Shown here: piece by piece, positions 17,900 through 26,223 of the stretch
Layout of the letters: each line of letters opens with the position of its first letter
How positions within the stretch are numbered: position 1 is the stretch's first letter
Origin: Pseudoduganella lutea
GTDB lineage: Bacteria > Pseudomonadota > Gammaproteobacteria > Burkholderiales > Burkholderiaceae_D
Length of the DNA stretch: 64,000 nt
Assembly: GCF_004209755.1 (NCBI RefSeq)
Contig: NZ_CP035913.1
Span: 5,270,001-5,334,000 of the forward strand
Direction: 5' to 3'
Position numbers and translations under genes: made by a program
The notes under the pieces: generated by a model
Database searches by the model: none
What the model saw: the letters and a program-made list of their open reading frames with translations, nothing else
What the model was told of the DNA's origin: nothing

Positions 17900-19467
17900 G
17901 CGAAGGCCTCCCCGGTGTCGGCGGTGGCGATCCTGCGGATCGACACCTTGACGATGCGCCGTTCCTCCGCTGCCAGGATCTCGTAGCGCAGGCCGTCGAT
18001 CTCGAGCGCCTGGCCTGTTTCAGGGAAGCCCTCGAATCGGGCCAGCAGGAAGCCGGCCAGCGACGCATAGTCGTCGTCCTCGCTGACGAGCGCCGAGGTC
18101 TCCAGCACCTGTTCGAGCAGGTGCAGGTCCGCGGCACCATCGACTTCCCATTCGCCCGGCGCCTTCGCCCGGATGGCCAGCTCCTCGTCCTCGTCGGGGA
18201 ATTCGCCGGCGATCGCTTCCAGGATGTCGACCGGCGTCAGCAGACCCTGCACCACGCCATATTCGTCCGTCACCAGCACCACCTGGCCGTGCGCGCGTTT
18301 CAGCGTTTCCATCGCCTTCAGCACGCCGGCCGTGTCGGGCAGCACGATCGGCGCGCGCATCTTGCCGGCGGCCGTTTCGTCGATCCGCCCGCGCAGCAGC
18401 AGGTCGCCGATCAGGTCCTTCGTGCGGGCGATCCCCGCCACCTCGTCGAGCTGGCCGCGGCTCACCGGCAGCCGGCTGTGCGGTGTCTGCTGCAACTGGC
18501 GCAGGATCGTGGCGGCATCGTCGTCGAGGTTCACCCACGACATCTCCGAGCGCGGCGTCATGATCGAACGCACCGAGCGGTCGCCCAATGTCAGCACGCC
18601 GCTGACCATGTTGCGCTCCTCGACCGCGAAGGCTTCGCGTTCCGCGGCGGGCTTGTCGCCCTGGTCGGCCGAGGCGGCGTCCGCGCGCTTGCGGCCGCCC
18701 ATCAGGCGCAACACCGTGTCGGCGGTGCGGTCGCGGAACGGCAGGCGCGCCTCGTTCTTCAGGAAGTTACGGCGCGCGAACTGGTTCAGCGTTTCGATCA
18801 CGATCGAGAAGCCGATGGCCGCGTACAGGTAGCCCTTCGGAATATGGAAGCCCAGGCCTTCGGCCATGAGGGACAGGCCGATCATCAGCAGGAACGACAG
18901 GCACAGCACCACCACGGTCGGATGCGCGTTCACGAAACGCGTCAGCGGCTTCGAGGCCAGGATCATCACGCCGATCGAGATGACCACGGCCGCCATCATC
19001 ACGGCCAGGTTGTCGACCATGCCGACGGCCGTGATCACCGCGTCGAGCGAGAACACGGCATCGAGCACCACGATCTGCGCCACCACGGCGCCGAACCCGG
19101 CATACACCTTCGAGCCGGTCTGGACGTGCGTGATGCCTTCGAGCCGTTCATGCAGCTCGATCGTGGCCTTGAACAGCAGGAAGACGCCGCCGGCCAGCAG
19201 GATCAGGTCGCGCCCGGAAAAGTCCTGCGGGCCGACCGAGAACAGCGGCGTGGTCAAGGTGACGAGCCAGGACACGATCGTCAGCAGGCCAAGGCGCATC
19301 AGCATCGCCAGCGACAGGCCGATGAGCCGCGCCTTGTCGCGCTGGTGGGGCGGCAGCTTGTCGGCCAGGATGGCGATGAAAATCAGGTTGTCGATGCCCA
19401 GGACGATCTCCAGGACGACAAGCGTCAGCAAGCCCGCCCAGATCGCCGGGTCGAAAAGCCATTCCAT
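17896..19467 (-). CDS. TerC / CBS / CorC-HlyC domain membrane protein (YoaE-like)
   Basis: A 523-residue protein combining an N-terminal TerC-type membrane domain with a cytoplasmic CBS pair and a C-terminal transporter-associated (CorC_HlyC) domain. The membrane part has about seven helices with [16 protein letters not shown] and [15 protein letters not shown], whose Asp residues may bind metal. The CBS pair starts near [15 protein letters not shown]. coli YoaE has the same build. The family is linked to metal export, for example manganese loading of secreted proteins. I start at the ATG at 19467 with GAGG upstream; an ORF extension to 19560 is not family-like. It heads the run with the ExoD-family gene and uppP. 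Confidence 0.92.
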   Translation of the reverse strand: MEWLFDPAIWAGLLTLVVLEIVLGIDNLIFIAILADKLPPHQRDKARLIGLSLAMLMRLGLLTIVSWLVTLTTPLFSVGPQDFSGRDLILLAGGVFLLFKATIELHERLEGITHVQTGSKVYAGFGAVVAQIVVLDAVFSLDAVITAVGMVDNLAVMMAAVVISIGVMILASKPLTRFVNAHPTVVVLCLSFLLMIGLSLMAEGLGFHIPKGYLYAAIGFSIVIETLNQFARRNFLKNEARLPFRDRTADTVLRLMGGRKRADAASADQGDKPAAEREAFAVEERNMVSGVLTLGDRSVRSIMTPRSEMSWVNLDDDAATILRQLQQTPHSRLPVSRGQLDEVAGIARTKDLIGDLLLRGRIDETAAGKMRAPIVLPDTAGVLKAMETLKRAHGQVVLVTDEYGVVQGLLTPVDILEAIAGEFPDEDEELAIRAKAPGEWEVDGAADLHLLEQVLETSALVSEDDDYASLAGFLLARFEGFPETGQALEIDGLRYEILAAEERRIVKVSIRRIATADTGEAFA

Positions 19468-19573
19468 TTGATAAAACCTCGTGTAGACAACATTGTTGAA
19501 GGCGCGCGGTCGCAACGGGCGACGGCGTGGCCGGAATCGGAAAAGTACAGCCGCGCGCATGGCGCAGCCACGC

Positions 19574-19945
19574 TCATGCGCTGGGCGGCGGTTTTATCGG
19601 GGGCAGGGGATCGAGTCCGCGTCGGGGTGGCAGGGGCAGGGTGGCCGCCCGCTCGAGCGGGAAGGCCGCAGGCTGGCGCACGGCGCCATGCACGGTATCG
19701 TGGAAATCCATGCCCGCGGGCGGTTCGTCCGGATCGATGTCGAAGACGATGTCATCGACGGCCAGGTCGGGCAATGCGGCAAGCGCATCGGGCGACGCGG
19801 CAACGCCAGGGTGCGCCGACGGGAACGAAGTCGACGGGAACGAAGTCGACGGGAACGTCATCGACGACACCGACATCGACAGCGCGAGGACATTCAGGGG
19901 GAACAGCAGGGCAAGGAAGATGACGAATAATCGTCTCATAAACAT
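19574..19945 (-). CDS. Small secreted protein with FPSTS repeats, unknown
   Basis: About 123 residues. A strong signal peptide ([19 protein letters not shown]) precedes a low-complexity segment with the pentapeptide FPSTS repeated, encoded by a 15-nt tandem repeat (19818-19857, about 2.7 copies). An acidic middle ([14 protein letters not shown]) and a proline-rich end follow. The ATG at 19945 or the one two codons later (19939) could be the start; neither has a good ribosome-binding site. It lies 106 nt upstream of the TerC/CBS gene on the same strand. I do not recognise a family. Confidence 0.5.
   Translation of the reverse strand: MFMRRLFVIFLALLFPLNVLALSMSVSSMTFPSTSFPSTSFPSAHPGVAASPDALAALPDLAVDDIVFDIDPDEPPAGMDFHDTVHGAVRQPAAFPLERAATLPLPPRRGLDPLPPIKPPPSA
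19818..19857. repeat. 15-nt tandem repeat inside the small secreted protein gene
   Basis: GACGGGAACGAAGTC occurs at 19818-19832 and 19833-19847, with a partial third copy to 19857. Being a multiple of three, it can expand or contract without breaking the frame. Confidence 0.8.
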
Positions 19946-20084
19946 AACGTTACACGGAACGCGGCAAGTGTACCACGCATTCATCGGCCGGTTCGCCCGC
20001 ACGGCTTCGGGTACGATAGCGCCGGGGCGCGCAACCGGCACGCCCTACCGGTCCAGAATCGTTACGCGTTTTTCAAGAGGCAGC

Positions 20085-20480
20085 ATGGCAGTCATCCAAC
20101 CCAGCGAAGTCGAGTTCACCGCCATCCGCGCCCAGGGGCCGGGCGGGCAGAACGTCAACAAGGTCTCGTGCGCCGTGCATGCGCGCTTCGACATCGCCGC
20201 GTCGTCGCTGCCGGAACGGGTGAAGGAGCGCCTGCTGGCGCTGCGCGATACGCGCATCACGCAGGAGGGCGTGCTGGTCATCAAGGCGCAGGCGTCGCGC
20301 AGCCTGGAACAGAACAAGGAAGACGCGCTGCGCCGCCTGCAGGAACTGGTGGACGCGGCCGCGCACGTTCCCGTGGTGCGCCGCGCCACGAAGCCGACGC
20401 GCGGCTCGCAGCTGCGGCGCGTCGATGCCAAGGTGCGCAGCGGTAAGATCAAGGCCCTGCGGGGCAAGGTCACCGACTGA
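20085..20480 (+). CDS. arfB: Alternative ribosome-rescue factor ArfB (YaeJ)
   Basis: A 131-residue release-factor-like peptidyl-tRNA hydrolase that enters stalled ribosomes lacking a stop codon and releases the peptide. The catalytic GGQ motif is at residues 20-22 (QGPGGQNVNK). The basic C-terminal tail, which lies in the empty mRNA channel, is clear (RRVDAKVRSGKIKALRGK). The length matches E. coli YaeJ (about 140). AAGAGG lies before the ATG. An 11-bp inverted repeat overlaps the last codons and stop. Confidence 0.96.
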   Translation: MAVIQPSEVEFTAIRAQGPGGQNVNKVSCAVHARFDIAASSLPERVKERLLALRDTRITQEGVLVIKAQASRSLEQNKEDALRRLQELVDAAAHVPVVRRATKPTRGSQLRRVDAKVRSGKIKALRGKVTD

Positions 20481-20502
20481 CCATCAGGAAAAGTCGGTGA
20501 CC
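20468..20502. terminator. Hairpin between convergent arfB and AI-2E transporter genes
   Basis: GGTCACCGACT (20468-20478) and AGTCGGTGACC (20492-20502) are perfect 11-nt arms with a 13-nt spacer. The left arm contains the last arfB codons and the first base of its stop. It may act as a bidirectional terminator, although a T tract is missing. Confidence 0.5.
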
Positions 20503-20507
20503 GGCGG

Positions 20508-22364
20508 TCAGCCCGCGTCGGCCTTGGTGGCCTTGGTGGCCTTGGGCGCCTTCACGGGCGCCACGAACGCCAGTGCTTCCTCGAACGATTGCAGCACCAT
20601 GTCCACCCGTTCGGCCACCTGCGTGGCATCGGCCGCCACGCCATCCTCGCGCGGGCGGATCGTCACCAGCGGCACGTCGGGCAGGTTTTCGCGCAGCGCG
20701 GCGACGGCCTCGCTCCATTCCGTGAACGGCGTATCGACCGGATAGACGACGAACACCGTCGACACCAGGTGCTCGGCATCCGGCCGCGTTTCGTCGTCGT
20801 CGTCGTCCAGCATGATGCTGCGCGCGTCGATGCCCCCTTCGCGCAGCGCCAGTACCAGCAGCTCGGTGCGGAACTCCTCGCGGATGTTGGAGAAGCCCAC
20901 GCTCAGCACGATCGAGCGCGCCGGTACGTCGAGCGAACCCTGCCACCGCCCCAGCCGTTCCTCGCGCAGGTGCCGCAAATGCGCGCCCACACTCTCGTTG
21001 AGCATCGACACGTTCAGGCGGCGCGCCCGTCCGGACGCCTTGCCGGCGCCCAGCGTGTCCGCCACCAGCGCGATGGTGGCGCGCAGGCGCTGTTCCTGCG
21101 CATTGTCCGTGTGCCCGCTGCGCAGGTCGCCGATGGCCATCGCCAGCCCGGGCAGCATGACCTGGTCGCAGTAGCGGGCCAGCGTGGACTTGCGCAGGAA
21201 AATGCGGGCATCGCCAATGATCGCGGCGGCGTCGCCGGACAGCGCGCGCAGGTAGAAACGCTGCGCCGCGCTGGCGTTCGGCATTTCGGCCAGCAGGATC
21301 GTGACCGGTTCGAGCACCTTGATGTAACGCCCGGCCACGACAAGGCACAGCGTCAGCGGCGTGGCCAGCAGCAGGCCCACCGGTCCCCACACGGCGCTCC
21401 AGAACAGCGCCGACACGATCACGGCCAGCGGCGACATGCCCGAGCTGTGGCCATACACGCGTGGCTCGATCACATAGGCCAGCACCACTTCCAGTGCGAC
21501 GAACAGGCCGAGAGCCACGAGGGCGAGCGTCCAGCCCGGATCGACGGCCGCGGCGAACAGCGCGATCGCGCCGCCGGCGATCAGCGCGCCGATGTAGGGC
21601 ACGAAGCGCAGCACGGCGCACAGCGCGGCCCACAGCACGGCATGGGGGATGCCCAGCAGCCAGAGGATCGCGCCGATGACGGCGCCGAACACGATGTTGA
21701 CGACGAACTGGGAAAAGAAGAAGCTGGATACGCCCTGCGCCGCGTCCTCCAGGCCCTTCAACGTGCGACTCACTTCGCGATTCCCGGCCAGGCGAACGAG
21801 CCGGTCGCGCAGGTTTTCCTGGTCGAGCAGGACAAACACCAGCAGCACCAGCACGAGGCCCACCGCGCCGAGCGGCCCGGAAACCACGCCGATGGCCCGC
21901 GTCAGCGAATCCTGCGTGGACGTGGGCTCGCGGATCACCACCGGCACCGGCTGCGTGGTGCCGCGGCGCGCGCGCAGCGAGTTGTTGGACTGCGCCGTGC
22001 CGGGCACGCCTTCCAGCAGCTCCGTCGGCAGCCGCGCCAGAGGCCGTTCGGTGAGCACCTGCACTTCCTTCAGCTTGGCGCGGATTTCTGCCCGGTATTG
22101 CGGCAGGTCGGTCGTCAGCGCGAACAGCTGGGCCACCAGCACCACGCCCGCCCCGACCAGCGCCGAGATCGACAGGCCCAGCGTGACGAACGTGGCCGTG
22201 GTGCGCGGCACACCCAGCGCGACGATGGCGCGGATCAGCGGCGCCAGCGCCAGGCTGAGCACCAGGGCCAGCGTGATCGGTTGCAGCACTTCGCGGCCGA
22301 AGTGCAGCAGCGCGATCCCGCAGAGGATCGTCAACAGGAAATTGGAAGAGCGTTTCGGGAGCAT
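20508..22364 (-). CDS. AI-2E family transporter with long C-terminal extension
   Basis: A 618-residue protein. The first 350-370 residues are the AI-2E/PerM membrane domain, with eight or so helices and the LRFVPYIGALIAGGAIALF and VYGHSSGMSPLAVIVSALFW motifs. The family includes exporters of small molecules and Na+/H+ antiporters, so autoinducer-2 export is only one possibility. About 250 extra cytoplasmic residues follow. They include an acidic run (LDDDDDETRPDAEH) and end in a short Lys/Ala/Thr repeat (KAPKATKATKADAG). The extension is unusual for the basic family and may be regulatory. It converges on arfB. Confidence 0.85.
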   Translation of the reverse strand: MLPKRSSNFLLTILCGIALLHFGREVLQPITLALVLSLALAPLIRAIVALGVPRTTATFVTLGLSISALVGAGVVLVAQLFALTTDLPQYRAEIRAKLKEVQVLTERPLARLPTELLEGVPGTAQSNNSLRARRGTTQPVPVVIREPTSTQDSLTRAIGVVSGPLGAVGLVLVLLVFVLLDQENLRDRLVRLAGNREVSRTLKGLEDAAQGVSSFFFSQFVVNIVFGAVIGAILWLLGIPHAVLWAALCAVLRFVPYIGALIAGGAIALFAAAVDPGWTLALVALGLFVALEVVLAYVIEPRVYGHSSGMSPLAVIVSALFWSAVWGPVGLLLATPLTLCLVVAGRYIKVLEPVTILLAEMPNASAAQRFYLRALSGDAAAIIGDARIFLRKSTLARYCDQVMLPGLAMAIGDLRSGHTDNAQEQRLRATIALVADTLGAGKASGRARRLNVSMLNESVGAHLRHLREERLGRWQGSLDVPARSIVLSVGFSNIREEFRTELLVLALREGGIDARSIMLDDDDDETRPDAEHLVSTVFVVYPVDTPFTEWSEAVAALRENLPDVPLVTIRPREDGVAADATQVAERVDMVLQSFEEALAFVAPVKAPKATKATKADAG

Positions 22365-22688
22365 GTGGAGCGGGGTCGGGAACGGGCTTTACACATCCGG
22401 CCGCGGGCGGTGCGGCCAAACGGACGAGTTGGACATTGCGGGATGATAGTGCACTTTCTCGCTGCCGGGCGCGTTTGCCCGCATCGACACGGCGGCGGGC
22501 GCCATTCTGTGCCCACGCGCCCGCCCGCCGGGCTTGCAAAACATGCAAGCAGGCTGCATTGATGACGACGGCCGACGGTGTGCGACGGGCTTTTGCATGC
22601 CAACCCAGCTTGGCCGCAAGCCGGGTGCTTCTCATACTTCCACTGCGCACTATCTGGTGCATGGCTGGCTGACCTAGACGGAAAAGCG
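22365..22688. other. Non-coding gap with one small hairpin
   Basis: No gene is supported here. One inverted repeat, GCTTGCA/TGCAAGC (22532-22538 and 22544-22550, 5-nt loop), lies downstream of the acyltransferase gene on the minus strand. It could be a transcript end but has no T tract. I see nothing else. Confidence 0.5.
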
Positions 22689-23867
22689 CTATCGGCCCGC
22701 ACGCGTGTCAGCCGCACGCACCTCCTGCGTGGGCGGAAACGAACGTGTGGCTAACCGCGCGCGCAAGCGCAAGCCAGGCCGTTCCACACCGAGGTACAGC
22801 ACGCCGGCCACGAGGAGCGATGCCGCGCCGAACACCGCCAGGGCGAGCGCCGGTGGCCACGCGTCCAGCCCGGGGAGCAGGCCGCCGAGCCAGGCATACA
22901 CGGCCTTGTGGGTCAGGTAAAGGCTGAACGCCAGCGTGGCCAGCAGGCCGCTGCCCGGCACCCGCATGGTGCCGAACCACGTTCGCTTGCCGGTTACGCC
23001 TCCGAGCAGGCACGCGCAGCCCAGCGCGACCAAAGGAAACAGGAATGGGGCGCCGAAGGCACCGGCGGGTTCGATAAGCGTGCAGGCCGCCAGGAGGACG
23101 GCGCCCGCCGCCAGCAGCAGCGGGGCCTGCGCCTGCAGGCGGTGCCACCATTCCGGACGGAAGGCGCGGACGGCGGCCAGCATCACGCCGGCCAGCAGGC
23201 CATCCAGGCGCGCATGCGTGGACATGTAGATCAACGTGATGTAGTTGCACATTGCCGTGGCGGCGTCGCCAGCCGCGAGCGGCGGTGCCACGCTGGCATG
23301 CCAGGACCACGCGCGCAGCACCATGCCGGCGACGATGATCCCGATCGCCGCGATGGCCAGCGCGCGCGGACGCCCCGCCAACAGCCATGCGCAAGCCGGC
23401 AGCAGCAGGTAGAAGTGTTCCTCCACGCACAGCGACCACGCATGCGAAAAGGCGGTCCCGCGCTCCCAGTCGGGTGCGAGGTTGACCGTAAAGGTGAGGA
23501 ATTTCCACGGCGCCTGCAGGCCGCCGGCTTCGCGCCATTCCGGCAGCAGCACATATAACGCCAGCACCGCGTAGTAGGCCGGCAGGATCCGCAATGCCCG
23601 GTCGAGCAGGTACTTTCCCCAGCGCGGCATCTTTCCCTGCGCGAGTTCATGCAGGATCTTCCAGCCGATCAGGTAGCCGCTGAGCACGAAGAACAGGTCG
23701 ACCCCCATCCAGCCATGTTCGACGAGCGCCGGCAGCGCGATGCCGTGGCTGCTGGCGTGGTACAGCATCACCGCGCCGATGGCGGCCGCGCGCAGCAGGT
23801 CGATGCCGGGTTCGCGCGGGTCGTGACGATGCCGGTACGGCAGGCTGTAAGGCACGGCTGATGGCAT
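22689..23867 (-). CDS. Acyltransferase family 3 (OafA-like) membrane protein
   Basis: A 392-residue inner-membrane acyltransferase with about ten helices. Family marks are GIDLLRAAAIGAVMLYHAS at the N-terminus (with the conserved His of the first helix), GWMGVDLFFVLSGYLIG, and RALRILPAYY with its conserved Arg. FSHAWSLCVEEHFYLLLP is the active-site region with the Glu-His pair. Such enzymes O-acylate surface sugars such as O-antigen or exopolysaccharide. The acceptor is not evident, and no glycosyltransferases flank it. It ends in a basic tail and stands alone. Confidence 0.92.
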   Translation of the reverse strand: MPSAVPYSLPYRHRHDPREPGIDLLRAAAIGAVMLYHASSHGIALPALVEHGWMGVDLFFVLSGYLIGWKILHELAQGKMPRWGKYLLDRALRILPAYYAVLALYVLLPEWREAGGLQAPWKFLTFTVNLAPDWERGTAFSHAWSLCVEEHFYLLLPACAWLLAGRPRALAIAAIGIIVAGMVLRAWSWHASVAPPLAAGDAATAMCNYITLIYMSTHARLDGLLAGVMLAAVRAFRPEWWHRLQAQAPLLLAAGAVLLAACTLIEPAGAFGAPFLFPLVALGCACLLGGVTGKRTWFGTMRVPGSGLLATLAFSLYLTHKAVYAWLGGLLPGLDAWPPALALAVFGAASLLVAGVLYLGVERPGLRLRARLATRSFPPTQEVRAADTRAGR

Positions 23868-23941
23868 GGTTGATGACGGGTGAACCGGCCTGCAAACTTG
23901 GGAGACCGATTATAGTCAAACCGCCAGGGGCAAAGTCCACG

Positions 23942-24685
23942 TCAATCCAGGTAGTCCGCATACTCCCGCTGCGCATAGCCCTTCAGCTTCTGCCAGGGCA
24001 GCTCGCGCGTGAGGCCCGCCGCGACCTTCAGGTCCGTGCGATGGTAGAAGGTGCCCGCCTTGTCGCCGCTCTCGATCACGAGGGGGAGCTGCTTAGTGTC
24101 GTCCCACAGCACGCGCTCGTACAGGCCGTTGCGTTCGCGCTCGCGCCAGCGCGCGCCGGGCACGGCGGAAGCGCGCTTCGACACGGCCATCGATGCGAGC
24201 CCTTTGGTATCGAGCAGATGATAGGCGTGATCCCACGACCCGTCGAAGCCCACGTTGTCGAACTCGCCCGGCGGGATGGCGATCACTTCCTTCGAATGCG
24301 CGTCGACATAGGCGAGGCGCAGCTTGCCGCCTTCCATGGCCACGTGGCGCGGCAGCGTGACGGGATTGAAGTGCTTGTGCCCGACGCTCTTGCGCGCCGC
24401 CACCTTGTGCGCCCCGGCCTTGGCGCCATGGCCGTGGTCATCGCCTTGGCCATTGCCATGATGACCGTGGCCGTCGTCATGGCCCTGCATGGCCAAGGGC
24501 AGCACGCGCGCGGTCCACACGTGGCCGGCGCGGCGCAGCATCGTTTCCTCGTAGCGCGCTTCGCGCGTCACGCCCTCCGCGGTCACGACCTTGCTGTAGC
24601 GGCTGATGCGCAGGTCGACGTCGGCGCCGGCATGGGCGCAGCCGGCCGCGACCAGGGCGCCGGCGATCAAAAGAAGGTATTTCAT
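23942..24685 (-). CDS. Putative lipoprotein with His-rich loop
   Basis: A 247-residue exported protein I cannot assign to a named family. The N-terminus (MKYLLLIAGALVAAGCAHAG) looks like a lipoprotein signal with Cys16. A histidine-rich segment (QGHDDGHGHHGNGQGDDHGHG, residues 67-87, only its type matters) could bind metal. The rest is a mixed alpha/beta region containing PPGEFDNVGFDGSWDHAYH and KGYAQREYADYLD. It lies 83 nt after the first alkaline phosphatase gene on the same strand, so it may work with these metal-dependent enzymes, for example in zinc handling; this is inference. Confidence 0.65.
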   Translation of the reverse strand: MKYLLLIAGALVAAGCAHAGADVDLRISRYSKVVTAEGVTREARYEETMLRRAGHVWTARVLPLAMQGHDDGHGHHGNGQGDDHGHGAKAGAHKVAARKSVGHKHFNPVTLPRHVAMEGGKLRLAYVDAHSKEVIAIPPGEFDNVGFDGSWDHAYHLLDTKGLASMAVSKRASAVPGARWRERERNGLYERVLWDDTKQLPLVIESGDKAGTFYHRTDLKVAAGLTRELPWQKLKGYAQREYADYLD

Positions 24686-24768
24686 CTGCTTTCCCGAAAT
24701 GACAGGAAGCGGGCCATGCCCGCTTCCGAAGTTGCTGCGTGCCCGCAGGCCGCGATTGACAATTAGAT

Positions 24769-26193
24769 TTACAGGCCGGAGGCGGCCTTCAGCAAGGTGA
24801 ATACCTTCGTGTTGTCCAGCGTGCCCTTGAACGTCTTCGCGCCGGCGCCGGTGGCAAACAGCTTCACGTCGCCGCCGCCGTGCGTTTCGCTGGACAGGCG
24901 CACGCCGGTCTCCTGCAGGTAGTTGTCGGCCAGCACAGTGGTGCTGTCCAGGTTCGCGCGCACATTCGGCCGGTTCGGGCCGTTGCCGAACACGAGCGTG
25001 GTGTACGTGTTGCCGTCGGCATCGCGGTTCGGCTGGTTGTCCCGGTAGCCGCGGTTGATGTCCAGGATCGGGTTGCCGCGCTTGCCGTAGCCATTGATCG
25101 TCAGCGTGTGGTCATGGTCGGCGGTCACGACGATCAGCGTATTGGCCAGCGTGGGGTCGGTCTGCTTCGCCTTGGCCAGTGCCGCCTTGATGGCGTCGTC
25201 GAACGCGATCGTGTCGGTCAGCGCGCGCTTGGCATTGGTGCCGTGCAGCGCGTGGTCGATGCGGCCGCCTTCCACCATCAGGAAGTAGCCGTTGGTGTTC
25301 GATGCCAGCAGGTCCATTGCCTTGACCGTCATTTCGGCCAGGCTTGGCTGGTTCGCCCCTTCGCCGACGGGCGGCGTGGCGGTGCGGTCCAGCTCATATT
25401 CGAGGTGGCTGCGGCTGCTGTACAGGCCAATGAATTTCTTGCCGGGTGCCGCCGCGTTCATCTCGGTCTTGCTGGCCGCCACCGTGTAGCCCCTGGCGGC
25501 CAGTTCCGCCAGCAGGTTGCGGCCATCGGCCCGCCCGGCCGCGTTGGTGCCCGCCGCGAACGGCGTGAAGTGATTGCGCCCGCCGCCCATCAGCACGTCC
25601 ACGCCGTCGCCCAGCGCCGTGTTGAAGCCGGCACCGCCCGGCACCAGCTGGGCCGCGATCGCATATTGCGCGTTGCGGTTGCAGATGTGCGACCAGGCGG
25701 AGGCCGGCGTGGCGTGCGTCAGTTCCGTGGTCGTGATCGTGCCCACGGCCTTGCCCCTGGCCTTGGCCAGTTCCAGGATCGTCACCGCCGGCGTGCCGTT
25801 GCCGGCGGCGCAGTTGTTGACGCCGAGGTTGCCGTTGGCATCGCGGCCCGGATTGGTGGCCACCGTGTTCGACGACATCGAGATGACCTCGTTGTTCATC
25901 TTCACACCGGTCATGTAGGCGGCCATCGATGGCGCGCTGTCGGTGGTCTGCGCATCGTTGGAGAAGGTCTTGATGCGCGCGGTGCGTTCCAGCGTGTCCA
26001 TCGTGAGGCTGCCGTCTTCGCCATACTTGAAGATGCGGGCGGCGGTGATGGTGGACGGGCCCATGCCATCGCCCAGGAAGAAGATGATGTTCTTCGCCTC
26101 GCCGGCGGCGTGCGCGGCGGTGAAGGAGAGCGCCAGCGCGGCGCCCAGCAGGGTACGTTGCAGCAGGGTGGGGTTCAGCAAGGTTCGTTTCAT
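24769..26193 (-). CDS. Alkaline phosphatase (PhoA family), copy 1
   Basis: A 474-residue periplasmic alkaline phosphatase that releases phosphate from organic monoesters. Signal peptide residues 1-29 end in AHA. FFLGDGMG carries the first metal-binding Asp (Asp42). TDSAPSMAAYMTG contains the nucleophile Ser86. FLMVEGGRIDHALHGTN and VTADHDHTL provide further zinc and magnesium ligands, and SETHGGGDV the late His. It is encoded 30 nt downstream of a second copy of the same family with long shared stretches, a clear tandem duplication. No convincing Pho box was found by eye. Confidence 0.95.
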   Translation of the reverse strand: MKRTLLNPTLLQRTLLGAALALSFTAAHAAGEAKNIIFFLGDGMGPSTITAARIFKYGEDGSLTMDTLERTARIKTFSNDAQTTDSAPSMAAYMTGVKMNNEVISMSSNTVATNPGRDANGNLGVNNCAAGNGTPAVTILELAKARGKAVGTITTTELTHATPASAWSHICNRNAQYAIAAQLVPGGAGFNTALGDGVDVLMGGGRNHFTPFAAGTNAAGRADGRNLLAELAARGYTVAASKTEMNAAAPGKKFIGLYSSRSHLEYELDRTATPPVGEGANQPSLAEMTVKAMDLLASNTNGYFLMVEGGRIDHALHGTNAKRALTDTIAFDDAIKAALAKAKQTDPTLANTLIVVTADHDHTLTINGYGKRGNPILDINRGYRDNQPNRDADGNTYTTLVFGNGPNRPNVRANLDSTTVLADNYLQETGVRLSSETHGGGDVKLFATGAGAKTFKGTLDNTKVFTLLKAASGL

Positions 26194-26223
26194 GTTCGTG
26201 TCGTCGTATCGGTTGTTCTTGGC

